From CAVVWJ01 sp965652025 (lineage in GTDB: Bacteria; Gemmatimonadota; Gemmatimonadetes; Gemmatimonadales; GWC2-71-9): 22,116 nt of DNA. Positions 6,776 to 14,636 of this stretch are shown one piece after another (position 1 is the stretch's first letter; each line of letters begins with the position of its first letter). The notes below the pieces were generated by a model that was not told the origin of the DNA, did no database searches, and worked only from the letters and a program-made list of their open reading frames with translations. The stretch spans positions 1-22,116 of the forward strand of contig CBFGTM010000057.1 of assembly GCA_965652025.1 (NCBI GenBank), in the 5' to 3' direction. The position numbers and the translations under genes were made by a program.

Positions 6776-8986
6776 ATGCGTGGGATTCGGATTGCAGGAC
6801 TGACGGCCTTCCTCGCTTTCTTCTTCATAGCTCGTTCCGCTCCGGCCCAGGAGACCGCGGCCGCCGAGCTTGCCACCGAGAAGCTGCCGGCCGGGTTCAT
6901 CAAGGAGTTCGGCACCATGTGGACCTTTGATGCGCCGCCAACCGACTACTGGAAGGCCCGCTATGGATTCAGCCCGACCAAGGCCTGGCTGGACAACGTG
7001 CGGCTGGCCTCGATCCGGCTGCCCAACTGCTCCTCCTCGTTTGTCTCCTCCAACGGGCTGGTGATGACCAACCATCACTGCGCTCGCGAGTGCATCACCA
7101 GCGTGTCCACACCTGACTCCAACTTCCAGGAGCTGGGCTTCGTCGCCAAGACTCAGGCGGACGAGCGGAAGTGCGAGGGGCTCTACGTGGATCAGCTGCA
7201 GTCCATCGAGGACGTGACCGGGAAGGTCCAGAGCGCTGTGACCTCGAAGGCACCTGCCAAACAAGTTACCCAGCGCAATGTCGCCATCGACTCCCTCACC
7301 AAGAGCTGTGAGACCGATGCGACCACCAAGTGCCAGGTGATCTCCTACTATCAGGGGGGAGCGTACTCGCTCTACCGGTTCAAGCGTTTCGACGACCTCC
7401 GGCTGGTAATGGCCCCGGAAGAGGCGATCAGCTTCTTCGGCGGCGACCCCGACAACTTCACCTACCCCCGCTACGATCTCGATCTGAGCCTCATGCGGGT
7501 GTACGAGAACGGCCGGCCCTACCAGCCCAAGAATTATCTCAGATGGAGTCGCCAGGGAGCCAAAGAGGGCGACTTGGTCTTCGTCACCGGAAATCCGGGC
7601 TCGACCGGGCGGCTGCTCACCGTCGCTCAGATGGAGTACCTCCGGGATGTGCAGTATCCGGCCCAGCTCAGCTCCTATGACCGGAACCTTGCAGTCCTGG
7701 AGGAGCTGTCGAAACAGGACGAGGAAACCCGTCGGGCCTTGGAAAACCAGATCTTCAGCCTGAAGAACTCCAAGAAGGCGGTAACCGGCTACCTCTCCGG
7801 GCTGCAGGATTCGAGCGTAATGGCCAAGAAGCGTTCGTTCGAGCGGGACTTCCGCCGGAGGATCAACGCCGATCCCAAGCTCAAGGCCCGCTATGGCCCC
7901 TCCTGGGATGCCATTGCAACCGCGCAGCGCCAGTTAGCCGGGTTGGCCAAGCAGCAGCGCTGGTACAGCTTCAGCGGCTCGCCGCTGCTCAATGTCGCCG
8001 GTGCAGCCGTCCGGATCCCGGAGCAGGGGAAGCTGCCCGATTCGCTGCGGCTGCCCCAGTATCGCGGTCCCGGAATCGAAACGCTCAAGAGCGCGGTGCT
8101 CGGCCCGATTGAGAGCGAGCCCGAGGCAGAGAAACAGATGCTGCAGGCGTGGCTCACCCAGGCGAGCAAGGATCTGCCGGTCAACGATCCGTTCCTCTCT
8201 GCGTTCCTGGGCGGACGCAGCCCTGAGGTGGCGGCGGAGGCGGCGGTCAACGGAAGTAAGCTGGCGGACTCGACGGTGCGGGCCCAGCTGATCGAGGGAG
8301 GATCCGCAGCGGTGGCGAAGTCAACCGATCCGCTGGTCGTGCTGGCTCGCAAGCTCAATCCGATCGCCATGCGGGTGCAGCAGCGCGCCGCCCGACTCAA
8401 CGACGTGATCTCGGCGAACGCCGAGAAAGTTGGCCAGGCAATCTATGCCGCGTACGGCCGGTCCCTCCCGCCCGACGCCACCTTCAGTCTCCGGATCAGC
8501 GACGGGGTGGTGAAGAGCTATCCCAACAACGGAACCCTGGCGCCGTACAAGACCACGTTCTATGGGCTCTATAACCGCTCAGCGGAGTTCGACGATAAGC
8601 CTCCGTTCAAGCTGCCCGAGCGGTGGAAGACCCGCCGGGCCCGGCTGGACCTGTCCCAGCCGTTCAACTTCGTCACTACCAACGACATCATCGGTGGCAA
8701 CTCAGGCAGCCCGGTGATCAATCAAAACGCCGAGGTGGTAGGTCTGATCTTCGACGGCAATATCCAGCAGCTGCCGAATCGCTTCCTCTATACGGACGAG
8801 GAGGCCCGGGCCGTCGCGGTGCACTCCCGCGGGCTTACCGAAGCGCTGCGCAAGGTGTACGAGGCGGACCGGATCGCGGACGAGCTGGAGGGGGCCCAGC
8901 CCCAGGTGAGGCGGGTCCCTCTCCAGGGCGACAGTCTCCGCCGCGCTCCTCAGGCAAGAGACAGCGTGGCGGCAGCTGGGAGGTAG
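6776..8986 (+). CDS. S46-family dipeptidyl-peptidase (DPP7/DPP11 type), exported
   Basis: This serine exopeptidase removes dipeptides from oligopeptides outside the cytoplasm. The 736-residue product starts with a signal peptide (core TAFLAFFFIA, likely cleavage after SAPA). The chymotrypsin-like triad is visible as His101 (TNHHC), Asp236 (DLDLSLMRVY) and Ser643 (GGNSGSPV). The helical S46 domain fills the middle. The substrate-specificity position in the motif FDGN is Gly661; in the characterised Porphyromonas enzymes Gly there marks DPP7 (hydrophobic P1) and Arg marks DPP11 (acidic P1), so a DPP7-like preference is inferred. The start is ATG 6776, with GAGG about nine bases upstream; the frame is open back to 6689 but that stretch lacks signal character. 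Length fits the family. It is probably monocistronic, with the next gene convergent 8 bp away. Confidence 0.92.
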   Translation: MRGIRIAGLTAFLAFFFIARSAPAQETAAAELATEKLPAGFIKEFGTMWTFDAPPTDYWKARYGFSPTKAWLDNVRLASIRLPNCSSSFVSSNGLVMTNHHCARECITSVSTPDSNFQELGFVAKTQADERKCEGLYVDQLQSIEDVTGKVQSAVTSKAPAKQVTQRNVAIDSLTKSCETDATTKCQVISYYQGGAYSLYRFKRFDDLRLVMAPEEAISFFGGDPDNFTYPRYDLDLSLMRVYENGRPYQPKNYLRWSRQGAKEGDLVFVTGNPGSTGRLLTVAQMEYLRDVQYPAQLSSYDRNLAVLEELSKQDEETRRALENQIFSLKNSKKAVTGYLSGLQDSSVMAKKRSFERDFRRRINADPKLKARYGPSWDAIATAQRQLAGLAKQQRWYSFSGSPLLNVAGAAVRIPEQGKLPDSLRLPQYRGPGIETLKSAVLGPIESEPEAEKQMLQAWLTQASKDLPVNDPFLSAFLGGRSPEVAAEAAVNGSKLADSTVRAQLIEGGSAAVAKSTDPLVVLARKLNPIAMRVQQRAARLNDVISANAEKVGQAIYAAYGRSLPPDATFSLRISDGVVKSYPNNGTLAPYKTTFYGLYNRSAEFDDKPPFKLPERWKTRRARLDLSQPFNFVTTNDIIGGNSGSPVINQNAEVVGLIFDGNIQQLPNRFLYTDEEARAVAVHSRGLTEALRKVYEADRIADELEGAQPQVRRVPLQGDSLRRAPQARDSVAAAGR

Positions 8987-8994
8987 GGCCCCGC

Positions 8995-9483
8995 CTACCC
9001 ACGGGTCGCTCTAAAGGTTCCTTTCAGCACCTTGCCACCCTTCGGCGACCGCGCGGTGTAGCTCCCCACCAGCGTGTCGCCGATCACCCGCGCCTGGGTC
9101 CGGGTCACTACCTGGGTCTTGAGCGTCGGGCTTCGGTGCAGCTCCGATTCGTAGACGATCACGGTATCGCTGGTAGACACCACCTTCACGGCGTACTGTT
9201 CCCCTCCCTCGAATGCGATGTTGCCGGTCAGGCTGCCATCGGGCGCCCTGGTCCAGGTGATGGTGAACGGCTGGCCCCGGCTGGACCCGGCGTCGTAGCC
9301 CTGGGCCTTCCAGCTGCCGAGGAGCCGATCGGGCAGGGCCGTCATCGTCTGGCCGCCCGGGCCCGTGGTGTCTCGCCCGCTGGTGTTGCCGAGGGCGGTT
9401 GTGTCGGCGGCTGAAACGTCACGGGCAGTGTCCCGCCGCTCACAAGCGGCAAGAGCTAGTAGCGTACAGAGCAGGTAGCGCAT
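8995..9483 (-). CDS. Putative lipoprotein, 162 residues
   Basis: The product starts MRYLLCTLLALAAC; the lipobox is LAAC, with the lipidated cysteine at residue 14. A Ser/Thr/Asp/Gly-rich spacer (about residues 16-48) follows. Then comes a beta-rich domain with alternating strands (SWKAQGYD, FTITWTRAPDGSLTGNIAF, YAVKVVSTSDTVIVY, TLVGSYTARS), which looks like a small lipocalin-like or calycin-type sandwich. I do not recognise a named family. The start is ATG 9481-9483, with GGAG seven bases upstream. It is transcribed towards the S46 gene, with 8 bp between stop codons. Upstream is a large inverted 8-bp repeat array. Role unknown. Confidence 0.8.
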   Translation of the reverse strand: MRYLLCTLLALAACERRDTARDVSAADTTALGNTSGRDTTGPGGQTMTALPDRLLGSWKAQGYDAGSSRGQPFTITWTRAPDGSLTGNIAFEGGEQYAVKVVSTSDTVIVYESELHRSPTLKTQVVTRTQARVIGDTLVGSYTARSPKGGKVLKGTFRATRG

Positions 9484-9515
9484 GGATCACTCCGGTGAGG
9501 TGATGAATGAAAATG

Positions 9516-9547
9516 GCGGGTAGGTGGGTAGGTGGGTAAGAGGGTAA
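9516..9547. repeat. Degenerate 8-bp tandem array, four units (left arm)
   Basis: The units are GCGGGTAG, GTGGGTAG, GTGGGTAA and GAGGGTAA, end to end. The array is the inverted partner of 9569-9600, separated by 21 bp. It lies between the 162-residue lipoprotein gene and the 130-residue gene. Confidence 0.85.
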
Positions 9548-9568
9548 GGCAGCTGCCAGTCGATGCTC

Positions 9569-9600
9569 CTACCCGCTTATCCGCTTACTGTCTTACCCGC
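9569..9600. repeat. Degenerate 8-bp tandem array, four units (right arm)
   Basis: The units are CTACCCGC, TTATCCGC, TTACTGTC and TTACCCGC, the inverted form of 9516-9547. Together they give a potential hairpin with 32-bp imperfect arms. The rest of the 242-bp gap (9484-9725) holds only a small GC-rich hairpin, CCCGGC-GCT-GCCGGG at 9694-9708, and no gene that I can see. Confidence 0.85.
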
Positions 9601-9725
9601 CCTTTGGTGACCCGCGCCACTCCTCGCACTGCATGGTCCCCACCGACAACGCCGCGATCCGATTCTAGGTTGGAAACGCAGGCCGAATCACCGCCCGGCG
9701 CTGCCGGGCAATCCAGGGGGACCAT

Positions 9726-10118
9726 ATGGAACCACGTGTCTTTGCTCACTCCCAGAGCTACCGTCTCCGGGAGCGCATGAATGAAGCCCAGATTCGCCAT
9801 GGCCAGGAGATCCGCGCTGACCTGACCGGCATCCGGGTGACCGCGGCGGTCGAGGGCTGGCGGACCACGCCCGACACCAACGTCGGTGCCATCTTCTTCT
9901 GCACCATGGGACCGATCCACATCCGGGAGGTGCTGAGTGAGGGTGACGGGAATCCGCTTCCCACCGAGGTCGTGCTCGACGGGCTGACCGTCCCCGAGCC
10001 CGGGACCTACGACATTCTCAACGCCCTGGTCCACTCCAATGGATCACTCCTGGTCCGGGCGGACGCCAGGACCCAGGTGGTGCCGCGGGCGCTAGGCGCC
10101 GGGCTGCCCTGGGTGTGA
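9726..10118 (+). CDS. Unknown 130-residue protein
   Basis: I do not recognise a family. The frame starts at ATG 9726 with GGGGG five bases upstream, and its codons are strongly GC at the third position, as in neighbouring genes. The opposite-strand frame over the same DNA is less protein-like. The product has no signal peptide or membrane helix. It has a helical, charged N-terminus (SYRLRERMNEAQIRHGQEIR), then short beta-like segments (GAIFFCTM, EVVLDGLTVPEPGTYDIL, GSLLVRADA). The VPEPGTYDI segment resembles the turn of an Ig-like or carbohydrate-binding strand pair, but this is not enough to name a fold. It stands alone between two repeat-bearing gaps, so no partner is implied. Confidence 0.7.
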   Translation: MEPRVFAHSQSYRLRERMNEAQIRHGQEIRADLTGIRVTAAVEGWRTTPDTNVGAIFFCTMGPIHIREVLSEGDGNPLPTEVVLDGLTVPEPGTYDILNALVHSNGSLLVRADARTQVVPRALGAGLPWV

Positions 10119-10137
10119 GCTGAAGCAGCGCGGCTCA

Positions 10138-10220
10138 GTCATTGCGAGCGCCCGAAGGGCGCGTGGCGATCCCGATGCTTAGCGGCGGGATTGCCTCGGG
10201 GCTAAGCCGCTCGCAATGAC
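10138..10220. repeat. REP/MITE-like hairpin element, copy 3
   Basis: The element is bounded by GTCATTGCGAG and CTCGCAATGAC. The inner sequence diverges more than in copies 1 and 2 (GGCGATCCC in place of GAAGCAATCC) and contains the nested pair GCTTAGC/GCTAAGC. It fills the 111-bp gap between convergent genes, where it could act as a bidirectional terminator or mRNA-end stabiliser. Confidence 0.88.
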
Positions 10221-10229
10221 GGCCGTGTC

Positions 10230-11777
10230 TTAGCGAGACAGCGCGGGCGCCGGCTCAGCTGACGCCTCTGATCCGGCACGTTCATTTCGAAGCAGCAGCA
10301 GGATCATGACCGCCGTCGCAATGGAGATTGCGGCGCAGACAGCCGAGGCGACCTGCAACGCCTCCACGAACGACCCTCGAGCCATTGACGCCAGATCGGT
10401 TCCCAACGAAGCGGACAGTTTCCCCGCCTCGGCGAGCGCCGCGCCCAGGGTGGTGCGGGCGACTTCCGCCGCGGGCAGCGGAACCCCCGCCGGCACCGCA
10501 TCCGCCATCGCGGCTCGATACACTGCGGTCCCCACACTCCCCAGCACGGCGATACCGAGCGCGCCGCCCAGCTCCGAGCTGGTCTCCGAGATCGCACCTG
10601 CCGCACCAGCGCGTTCGACCGGCGCGCATCCCACGATGAGATCGGTCGCAAGGATCACCACTGGCGAGATGCCGATCGAGTAGATCACCATCCCCGCCAC
10701 CAGCACAGCGAGACTGGTGTCCCGGTCTACCAGAACCAAGACTCCGAAGCCCGCCGCGGCGATGAGCAAGCCCACGCTCATCAGGTACACCGGCCGCACC
10801 TTGCGCGCGATCGCCGGAACCAGCAGCGATCCGGCGATGTACGCCAGCATGGATGGCACGGTCCAGAGCCCAGCTGCCAGGGGCGACAGGCCGAGCACCA
10901 GCTGGAGATACTGGGCGATGAAGATGTAGGCTCCGAATCCCACGAAGGTGGCGAGGGTGTAGGCACCTAGTGAGGCGCTGAAGGCCGGCGAGCGGAAGAG
11001 ATGGAGATCGATGAAGGGATGGGCCAGCGTTCGTTGGCGGCGGACGAAGAGATAGCCAAGCCCGGCTCCGGCAAAGATGGCCAGTACCTGCGGCCAGTCC
11101 AAACCGTCCTCCGCGATCCGCTTAAGGCCATAAATCACAAGCAGCACCGCGGCCAGCGACAGCACGGCGCTCAGCAGGTCGAGTCTGCCGGCCTTGGGAT
11201 CGCGAAACTCCGGCAGCAGCATCGGACCCACGACCAGCAGGAGCAGCATGACTGGAACGCCGAGAAGGAAGACCGCTCCCCAGTTGAAGTATTGCAGCAC
11301 CACTCCGCCGAGCAGTGGTCCGATCGCCCCGCCTACCGAGTAGCTGGTGACCCAGACACCGATGGCAAAGGTGCGCTGCGCCGGATCGAGGAACATATTG
11401 CGGATGAGGGACAGGGTGGACGGGGCAAGCGTGGCCCCGGCCAATCCCAACACGGCGCGAGCGGCAATCAGCATGCCGGCAGTGTTCGCGAAGGCGGCGA
11501 AGATCGAAGCCAGGCCGAATGCAGCGGCACCAATCATCAGCAGCCGGCGCCGCCCGATCCGGTCGCCCAGAGTGCCCATGGTGATGAGCGATCCGGCGAC
11601 CAGGAACCCATAGATGTCGAGGATCCAGAGCAGCTGGGCGCTGCTGGGCTCGAGTTCGCGGCTGATCGCCGGCACGGCGAGGTTGAGCACCGTGAGGTCC
11701 ATCGAGTACAGCATGCAGGGCAGGGCGATGACCGCGAGCCCGATCCACTCTCGGCGAGTCGCACGAGCTCCAGTCAT
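10230..11777 (-). CDS. MFS transporter, DHA2 (EmrB/QacA) drug-efflux type
   Basis: This proton-driven exporter of the inner membrane has 515 residues and about 14 hydrophobic helices, the DHA2 pattern. The N-terminal helix carries SMDLTVLNLAVPAI (motif D1-like), and loop 2-3 carries motif A, GTLGDRIGRRRLL. Motif C-like GGAIGPLLGGVV follows in helix 5. The start chosen is ATG 11775-11777, which lies in the terminal GCAATGAC of REP-like copy 4; no other ATG, GTG or TTG lies between it and the first helix. The frame continues to 11804, but that adds repeat translation (LRTLCVLA). No Shine-Dalgarno is visible. Substrate is unknown; drugs or lipophilic compounds are usual for the family. It is divergent from the ligase gene. 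Confidence 0.92.
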   Translation of the reverse strand: MTGARATRREWIGLAVIALPCMLYSMDLTVLNLAVPAISRELEPSSAQLLWILDIYGFLVAGSLITMGTLGDRIGRRRLLMIGAAAFGLASIFAAFANTAGMLIAARAVLGLAGATLAPSTLSLIRNMFLDPAQRTFAIGVWVTSYSVGGAIGPLLGGVVLQYFNWGAVFLLGVPVMLLLLVVGPMLLPEFRDPKAGRLDLLSAVLSLAAVLLVIYGLKRIAEDGLDWPQVLAIFAGAGLGYLFVRRQRTLAHPFIDLHLFRSPAFSASLGAYTLATFVGFGAYIFIAQYLQLVLGLSPLAAGLWTVPSMLAYIAGSLLVPAIARKVRPVYLMSVGLLIAAAGFGVLVLVDRDTSLAVLVAGMVIYSIGISPVVILATDLIVGCAPVERAGAAGAISETSSELGGALGIAVLGSVGTAVYRAAMADAVPAGVPLPAAEVARTTLGAALAEAGKLSASLGTDLASMARGSFVEALQVASAVCAAISIATAVMILLLLRNERAGSEASAEPAPALSR

Positions 11778-11857
11778 TGCGAGGACACACAGTGTCCGAA
11801 GCAATCCCGCCGAGCGACAGCTGGATCGCCACGGGGGCTTCGCCCCCTCGCGATGAC
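11773..11857. repeat. REP/MITE-like hairpin element, copy 4
   Basis: The element is bounded by GTCATTGCGAG and CTCGCGATGAC (one mismatch to the other copies), with inner CGAAGCAATCCC. It spans the divergent gap between the MFS and ligase genes and contains the MFS start codon. It must therefore lie in or next to both promoters. Confidence 0.88.
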
Positions 11858-11875
11858 TGTTACGCGAGATATCAC

Positions 11876-12982
11876 ATGAGCCCGCGCACTACATCGGAAC
11901 CGCTTCCTATCGCCCCCCCGATCGAGCCAATGCTGGCAAAGCTCGCGGAGGAGCTGCCCTCTCCGGGCCCGTTCTTGTACGAGCCCAAGTGGGATGGATT
12001 CCGAGCCATTGTTTTTCGCGGCTCCGACGACGTCTACATCCAGAGTCGAGATACCCGGCCGTTCGACCGCTACTTCCCGGAGCTGCACGAAGCCCTGCTT
12101 CAGCGGCTCCCGCCCAACTGCGTGCTCGACGGCGAGATCGTGATCATGACTCCGCATGGTCTCGACTTCGACACCTTGCAGCTGCGGCTGCATCCGGCGG
12201 CATCCCGGGTGGCCAAGCTGGCCAAGGAGACGCCGGCTTCCTTTGTCGCCTTCGACCTGCTGGCCGTAGGGGGCGAGAACCTGATGCCGAAACCGCAAAA
12301 GGAGCGGCGAGCCGGGCTGGAGCGACTGCTGGCGGGCGTCGGTCCACCGGTCTATCTCACCCCGGTCACCCGCGATCGGGCGCTCGCGCTCGAGTGGCTG
12401 GACCAGTTCGAGGGCGCCGGGCTCGACGGGGTCATCGCCAAGCCGGAAGAGAGCCCCTATCAGCCGGGCAAGCGGGCGATGATCAAGGTGAAGCATGTCC
12501 GCACGGCCGACTGCGTCGTGGCTGGGTTCCGCTGGCACAAGAACGGGAAGGGCCTGGTCGGATCGCTGCTGCTGGGTCTCTACGACGATCGGGGTACCCT
12601 GCAGCACGTCGGCGTCACTTCGTCCTTCACCATGGCCAGGCGGAAGGAGCTCGCCGCCGAGCTGGCCCCGCTTCGGGAGAACGCGATGGAAAGCCATCCC
12701 TGGCGGGCGTGGGCCCAGGCGGAAGGGAGTGGGATGGATCGGATGCCGGGAGGACAGAGCCGCTGGAGCGCAGGCAAGGATCTCTCCTGGGAGCCGCTCC
12801 GGATCGAGCGGGTCTGCGAGGTCAAGTACGACCACCTGCAGGGCGACCGGTTTCGTCATGCCACCACCTTCCTGCGCTGGCGTCCGGACAAGCCGCCGAG
12901 CGAGTGTCGGTACGACCAGCTCGACGTGACCCCACGCTACGAGCTGGACAAAGTCTTTTCGTCGGGATCGAGCGGCTCCTGA
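11876..12982 (+). CDS. Stand-alone ATP-dependent DNA ligase (LigC / LigD ligase-domain type)
   Basis: This ligase seals nicks and ends using ATP, probably in non-homologous end joining or base excision repair. The 368-residue product has ligase motif I EPKWDGFRA with the adenylated Lys38, motif III-type VLDGEIVI, motif IIIa SFVAFDLL, motif IV GLDGVIAKP and motif V MIKVKH. A C-terminal OB-fold region ends near FLRWRPDKPP, a hallmark of the family. Length matches mycobacterial LigC. The start is ATG 11876 (MSPRTTSEP). The frame is open back to 11777, but that part is REP-like repeat. No strong ribosome binding site is seen. Its last 46 bp overlap the end of the convergent polymerase-domain gene. 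No polymerase or nuclease domain is fused. Confidence 0.93.
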   Translation: MSPRTTSEPLPIAPPIEPMLAKLAEELPSPGPFLYEPKWDGFRAIVFRGSDDVYIQSRDTRPFDRYFPELHEALLQRLPPNCVLDGEIVIMTPHGLDFDTLQLRLHPAASRVAKLAKETPASFVAFDLLAVGGENLMPKPQKERRAGLERLLAGVGPPVYLTPVTRDRALALEWLDQFEGAGLDGVIAKPEESPYQPGKRAMIKVKHVRTADCVVAGFRWHKNGKGLVGSLLLGLYDDRGTLQHVGVTSSFTMARRKELAAELAPLRENAMESHPWRAWAQAEGSGMDRMPGGQSRWSAGKDLSWEPLRIERVCEVKYDHLQGDRFRHATTFLRWRPDKPPSECRYDQLDVTPRYELDKVFSSGSSGS

Positions 12983-14232
12983 TCGGGCCGCAGCTCGGTT
13001 GGGACGTGCTGCAGGTTGAGCCGGATCCGGGTCCAAGTCGTGAACCGTCCCCGCATAGAGTCTACCAGCACGTCGGCCGGCTCCAGGTGAGAAGCGGCTT
13101 CCGGGTGGCGCGCCTTCCAGCGGTCGAGTCCAGCCAGCGCGTCTTCCTTCTTCTGGGCTCTTCCGATCTCGATCAGTGGATGTTTGGAGACTCGGCGCTT
13201 TGAGGGTTGCACCCGCCGCGGCTCGCCCTGCTTCTTCTCGTAGTGGGGCGGCCAGGGCGCGTCGCCCAGACCTTCCTTCTCGTGTTTGGCGGAGAGCTGG
13301 AGCAGCGGTTCCAGCGATCCCGCGCTCCGATCGATCCCCTCGTGCCGGTCCCCCAGCTTGGCATAGCGAGCCGGCATCGTCGCCAGAGTGATCTCAGTGG
13401 GCTCGCAGCTGTCCACCTCGTCCCAGGTGAGGGGCGCGGAGACCGGCGCATGCTCGCGGGCTCGAACCGAGTAGGCAGAAGCGACGGTGCGGTCCTTCGC
13501 GTTCTGGTTGTAGTCCACGAACACGCCGTGCCGCTCTTCCTTCCACCACTTGCTGGTCGCGATGGATGGCGCCCGCCGCTCCACCTCTCTCGCCAGCGCC
13601 AACGCCGCTCGGCGCACTTCATCGAAGCTCCAGCGCCGCTCGATCCGGACGTTCACGTGCATGCCGCGGGAGCCTGATGTCTTGGGCCAGCCGGTGAGAC
13701 CGAAGTCCTTGAGCGTCGCATCGACCACGTGCGCCACCTGCCGTACCTGGTCCCACTGCACTCCGGGCACCGGGTCGAGGTCCACCCGCAACTCGTCAGG
13801 ATGGTCCAGGTCGTCGGCTCGAACTGGATGGGGATGCAGCTCCAGGCAGCCGAGGTTGGCCAGCCAGGCGAGTGCCGCTGCATCGCGGGGAACTACCTCG
13901 TCCGCGCTCCGGCCGGAGGGAAACTGGAGGGATACGACCTCGATCCAGGTAGGTCGAGAGGTGGGAGCCCGTTTCTGGTAGAAATGTTCCTCTGCCACGC
14001 CGTTGGGATAGCGCACCAGCATGTTGGGACGGCCGCCGGCGCCGCGGAGCGCTCCATCGGCGACGGTAAGGTAGTACTGCACCAGATCGCGCTTGGTGTA
14101 GCCCGGTTGGGGAAAGAGCACCTTGTCCGGGTTGGAGATCGAGACCTCGCGTCCGGCGATGCGCACGACCTCGGCGGGGGTTTTAGGCATGACCGCGTAA
14201 GCCTTAGGAACCTCGCCGATCTCTGATCGCAT
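12937..14232 (-). CDS. ligD: LigD-type NHEJ polymerase/primase domain protein
   Basis: This stand-alone archaeo-eukaryotic-primase-type polymerase domain of LigD fills and extends broken ends, preferring ribonucleotides. It starts with the family landmark REVSISNPDKVLFP. It has the metal-binding DxD in RVDLDPVPG (about residues 151-153), the SGSRGMHV motif with its catalytic-site His, and KDRTVASAYSVR. The start chosen is ATG 14230-14232, with GGAG five bases upstream, overlapping the DoxX gene end by 29 bases; ATG 14188-14190 (MPKTPAEV) is an alternative with poorer signal. About 140 C-terminal residues beyond the core (from DRHEGIDRSAGSLEP) are basic and poorly structured. A C-terminal segment is found in many stand-alone PolDom proteins. 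The nuclease and ligase parts of LigD are absent; the ligase is a separate convergent gene. Ku is not in the window. Confidence 0.92.
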   Translation of the reverse strand: MRSEIGEVPKAYAVMPKTPAEVVRIAGREVSISNPDKVLFPQPGYTKRDLVQYYLTVADGALRGAGGRPNMLVRYPNGVAEEHFYQKRAPTSRPTWIEVVSLQFPSGRSADEVVPRDAAALAWLANLGCLELHPHPVRADDLDHPDELRVDLDPVPGVQWDQVRQVAHVVDATLKDFGLTGWPKTSGSRGMHVNVRIERRWSFDEVRRAALALAREVERRAPSIATSKWWKEERHGVFVDYNQNAKDRTVASAYSVRAREHAPVSAPLTWDEVDSCEPTEITLATMPARYAKLGDRHEGIDRSAGSLEPLLQLSAKHEKEGLGDAPWPPHYEKKQGEPRRVQPSKRRVSKHPLIEIGRAQKKEDALAGLDRWKARHPEAASHLEPADVLVDSMRGRFTTWTRIRLNLQHVPTELRPDQEPLDPDEKTLSSS

Positions 14233-14626
14233 CCAGGCTCCAGGGTCCCGGGCCTGCGGCGGAGAGATACAGGAACAGGAAGCAAAACAGAATCGCGGTA
14301 TGCCCCTGGTTGAGGACCGGCCAGAAGCCCTGTGGGGCATGCCCGTAGAAGTACGCGACTGCCATCTCGCCCGCGAGAATGAACGCTACTGGCCGAGTGA
14401 ACAGTCCGATGAGGATCAGGGGACCCCCGAAGGTCTCCAGCACGCTGGCAAACCAGGCGAGGGACCCCGGCGGAGCGGTTCCGCCGCCCGGCATGATCGG
14501 GGCCGGAAGGCCAAACAGCTTAGCGGTTCCGAACTGGATGAACAGAAATGCCGCTACGATCCGCAGCAGGCTGAGCAGATACGGAGTCCAGGCACGCCAC
14601 CTCGTCGCGACGTTTGGTACAGTCAT
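14204..14626 (-). CDS. DoxX-family membrane protein
   Basis: This small integral membrane protein of 140 residues has four hydrophobic helices. The family landmark is LRIVAAFLFIQFGTAKLFG in the first helix, followed by GGPLILIGLFTRPVAFILAGEMAVAYF after a Gly/Pro loop. DoxX-type proteins are often quinone-linked or redox-stress associated, but the function of this subgroup is not defined. The start is ATG 14624-14626, with GAGG eight bases upstream. It lies 10 bp downstream of the MATE gene, and its end overlaps the polymerase gene start. This places it in the same unit as efflux and detoxification genes, so a stress-related role is plausible. Confidence is high for family, low for function. 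Confidence 0.9.
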   Translation of the reverse strand: MTVPNVATRWRAWTPYLLSLLRIVAAFLFIQFGTAKLFGLPAPIMPGGGTAPPGSLAWFASVLETFGGPLILIGLFTRPVAFILAGEMAVAYFYGHAPQGFWPVLNQGHTAILFCFLFLYLSAAGPGPWSLDAIRDRRGS

Positions 14627-14636
14627 GGTGCCGTCC

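Noticed and set aside
9585..10034. 149-codon minus-strand frame opposite the 130-residue unknown gene
   Set aside because: It runs through the 8-bp repeat array and has no visible ribosome binding site or protein-like pattern; the plus-strand frame has better codon bias.
11774..13036. A 420-codon minus-strand frame opposite the DNA ligase
   Set aside because: It is a shadow. The plus strand carries all ligase motifs, and the minus frame also reads through the REP-like element.
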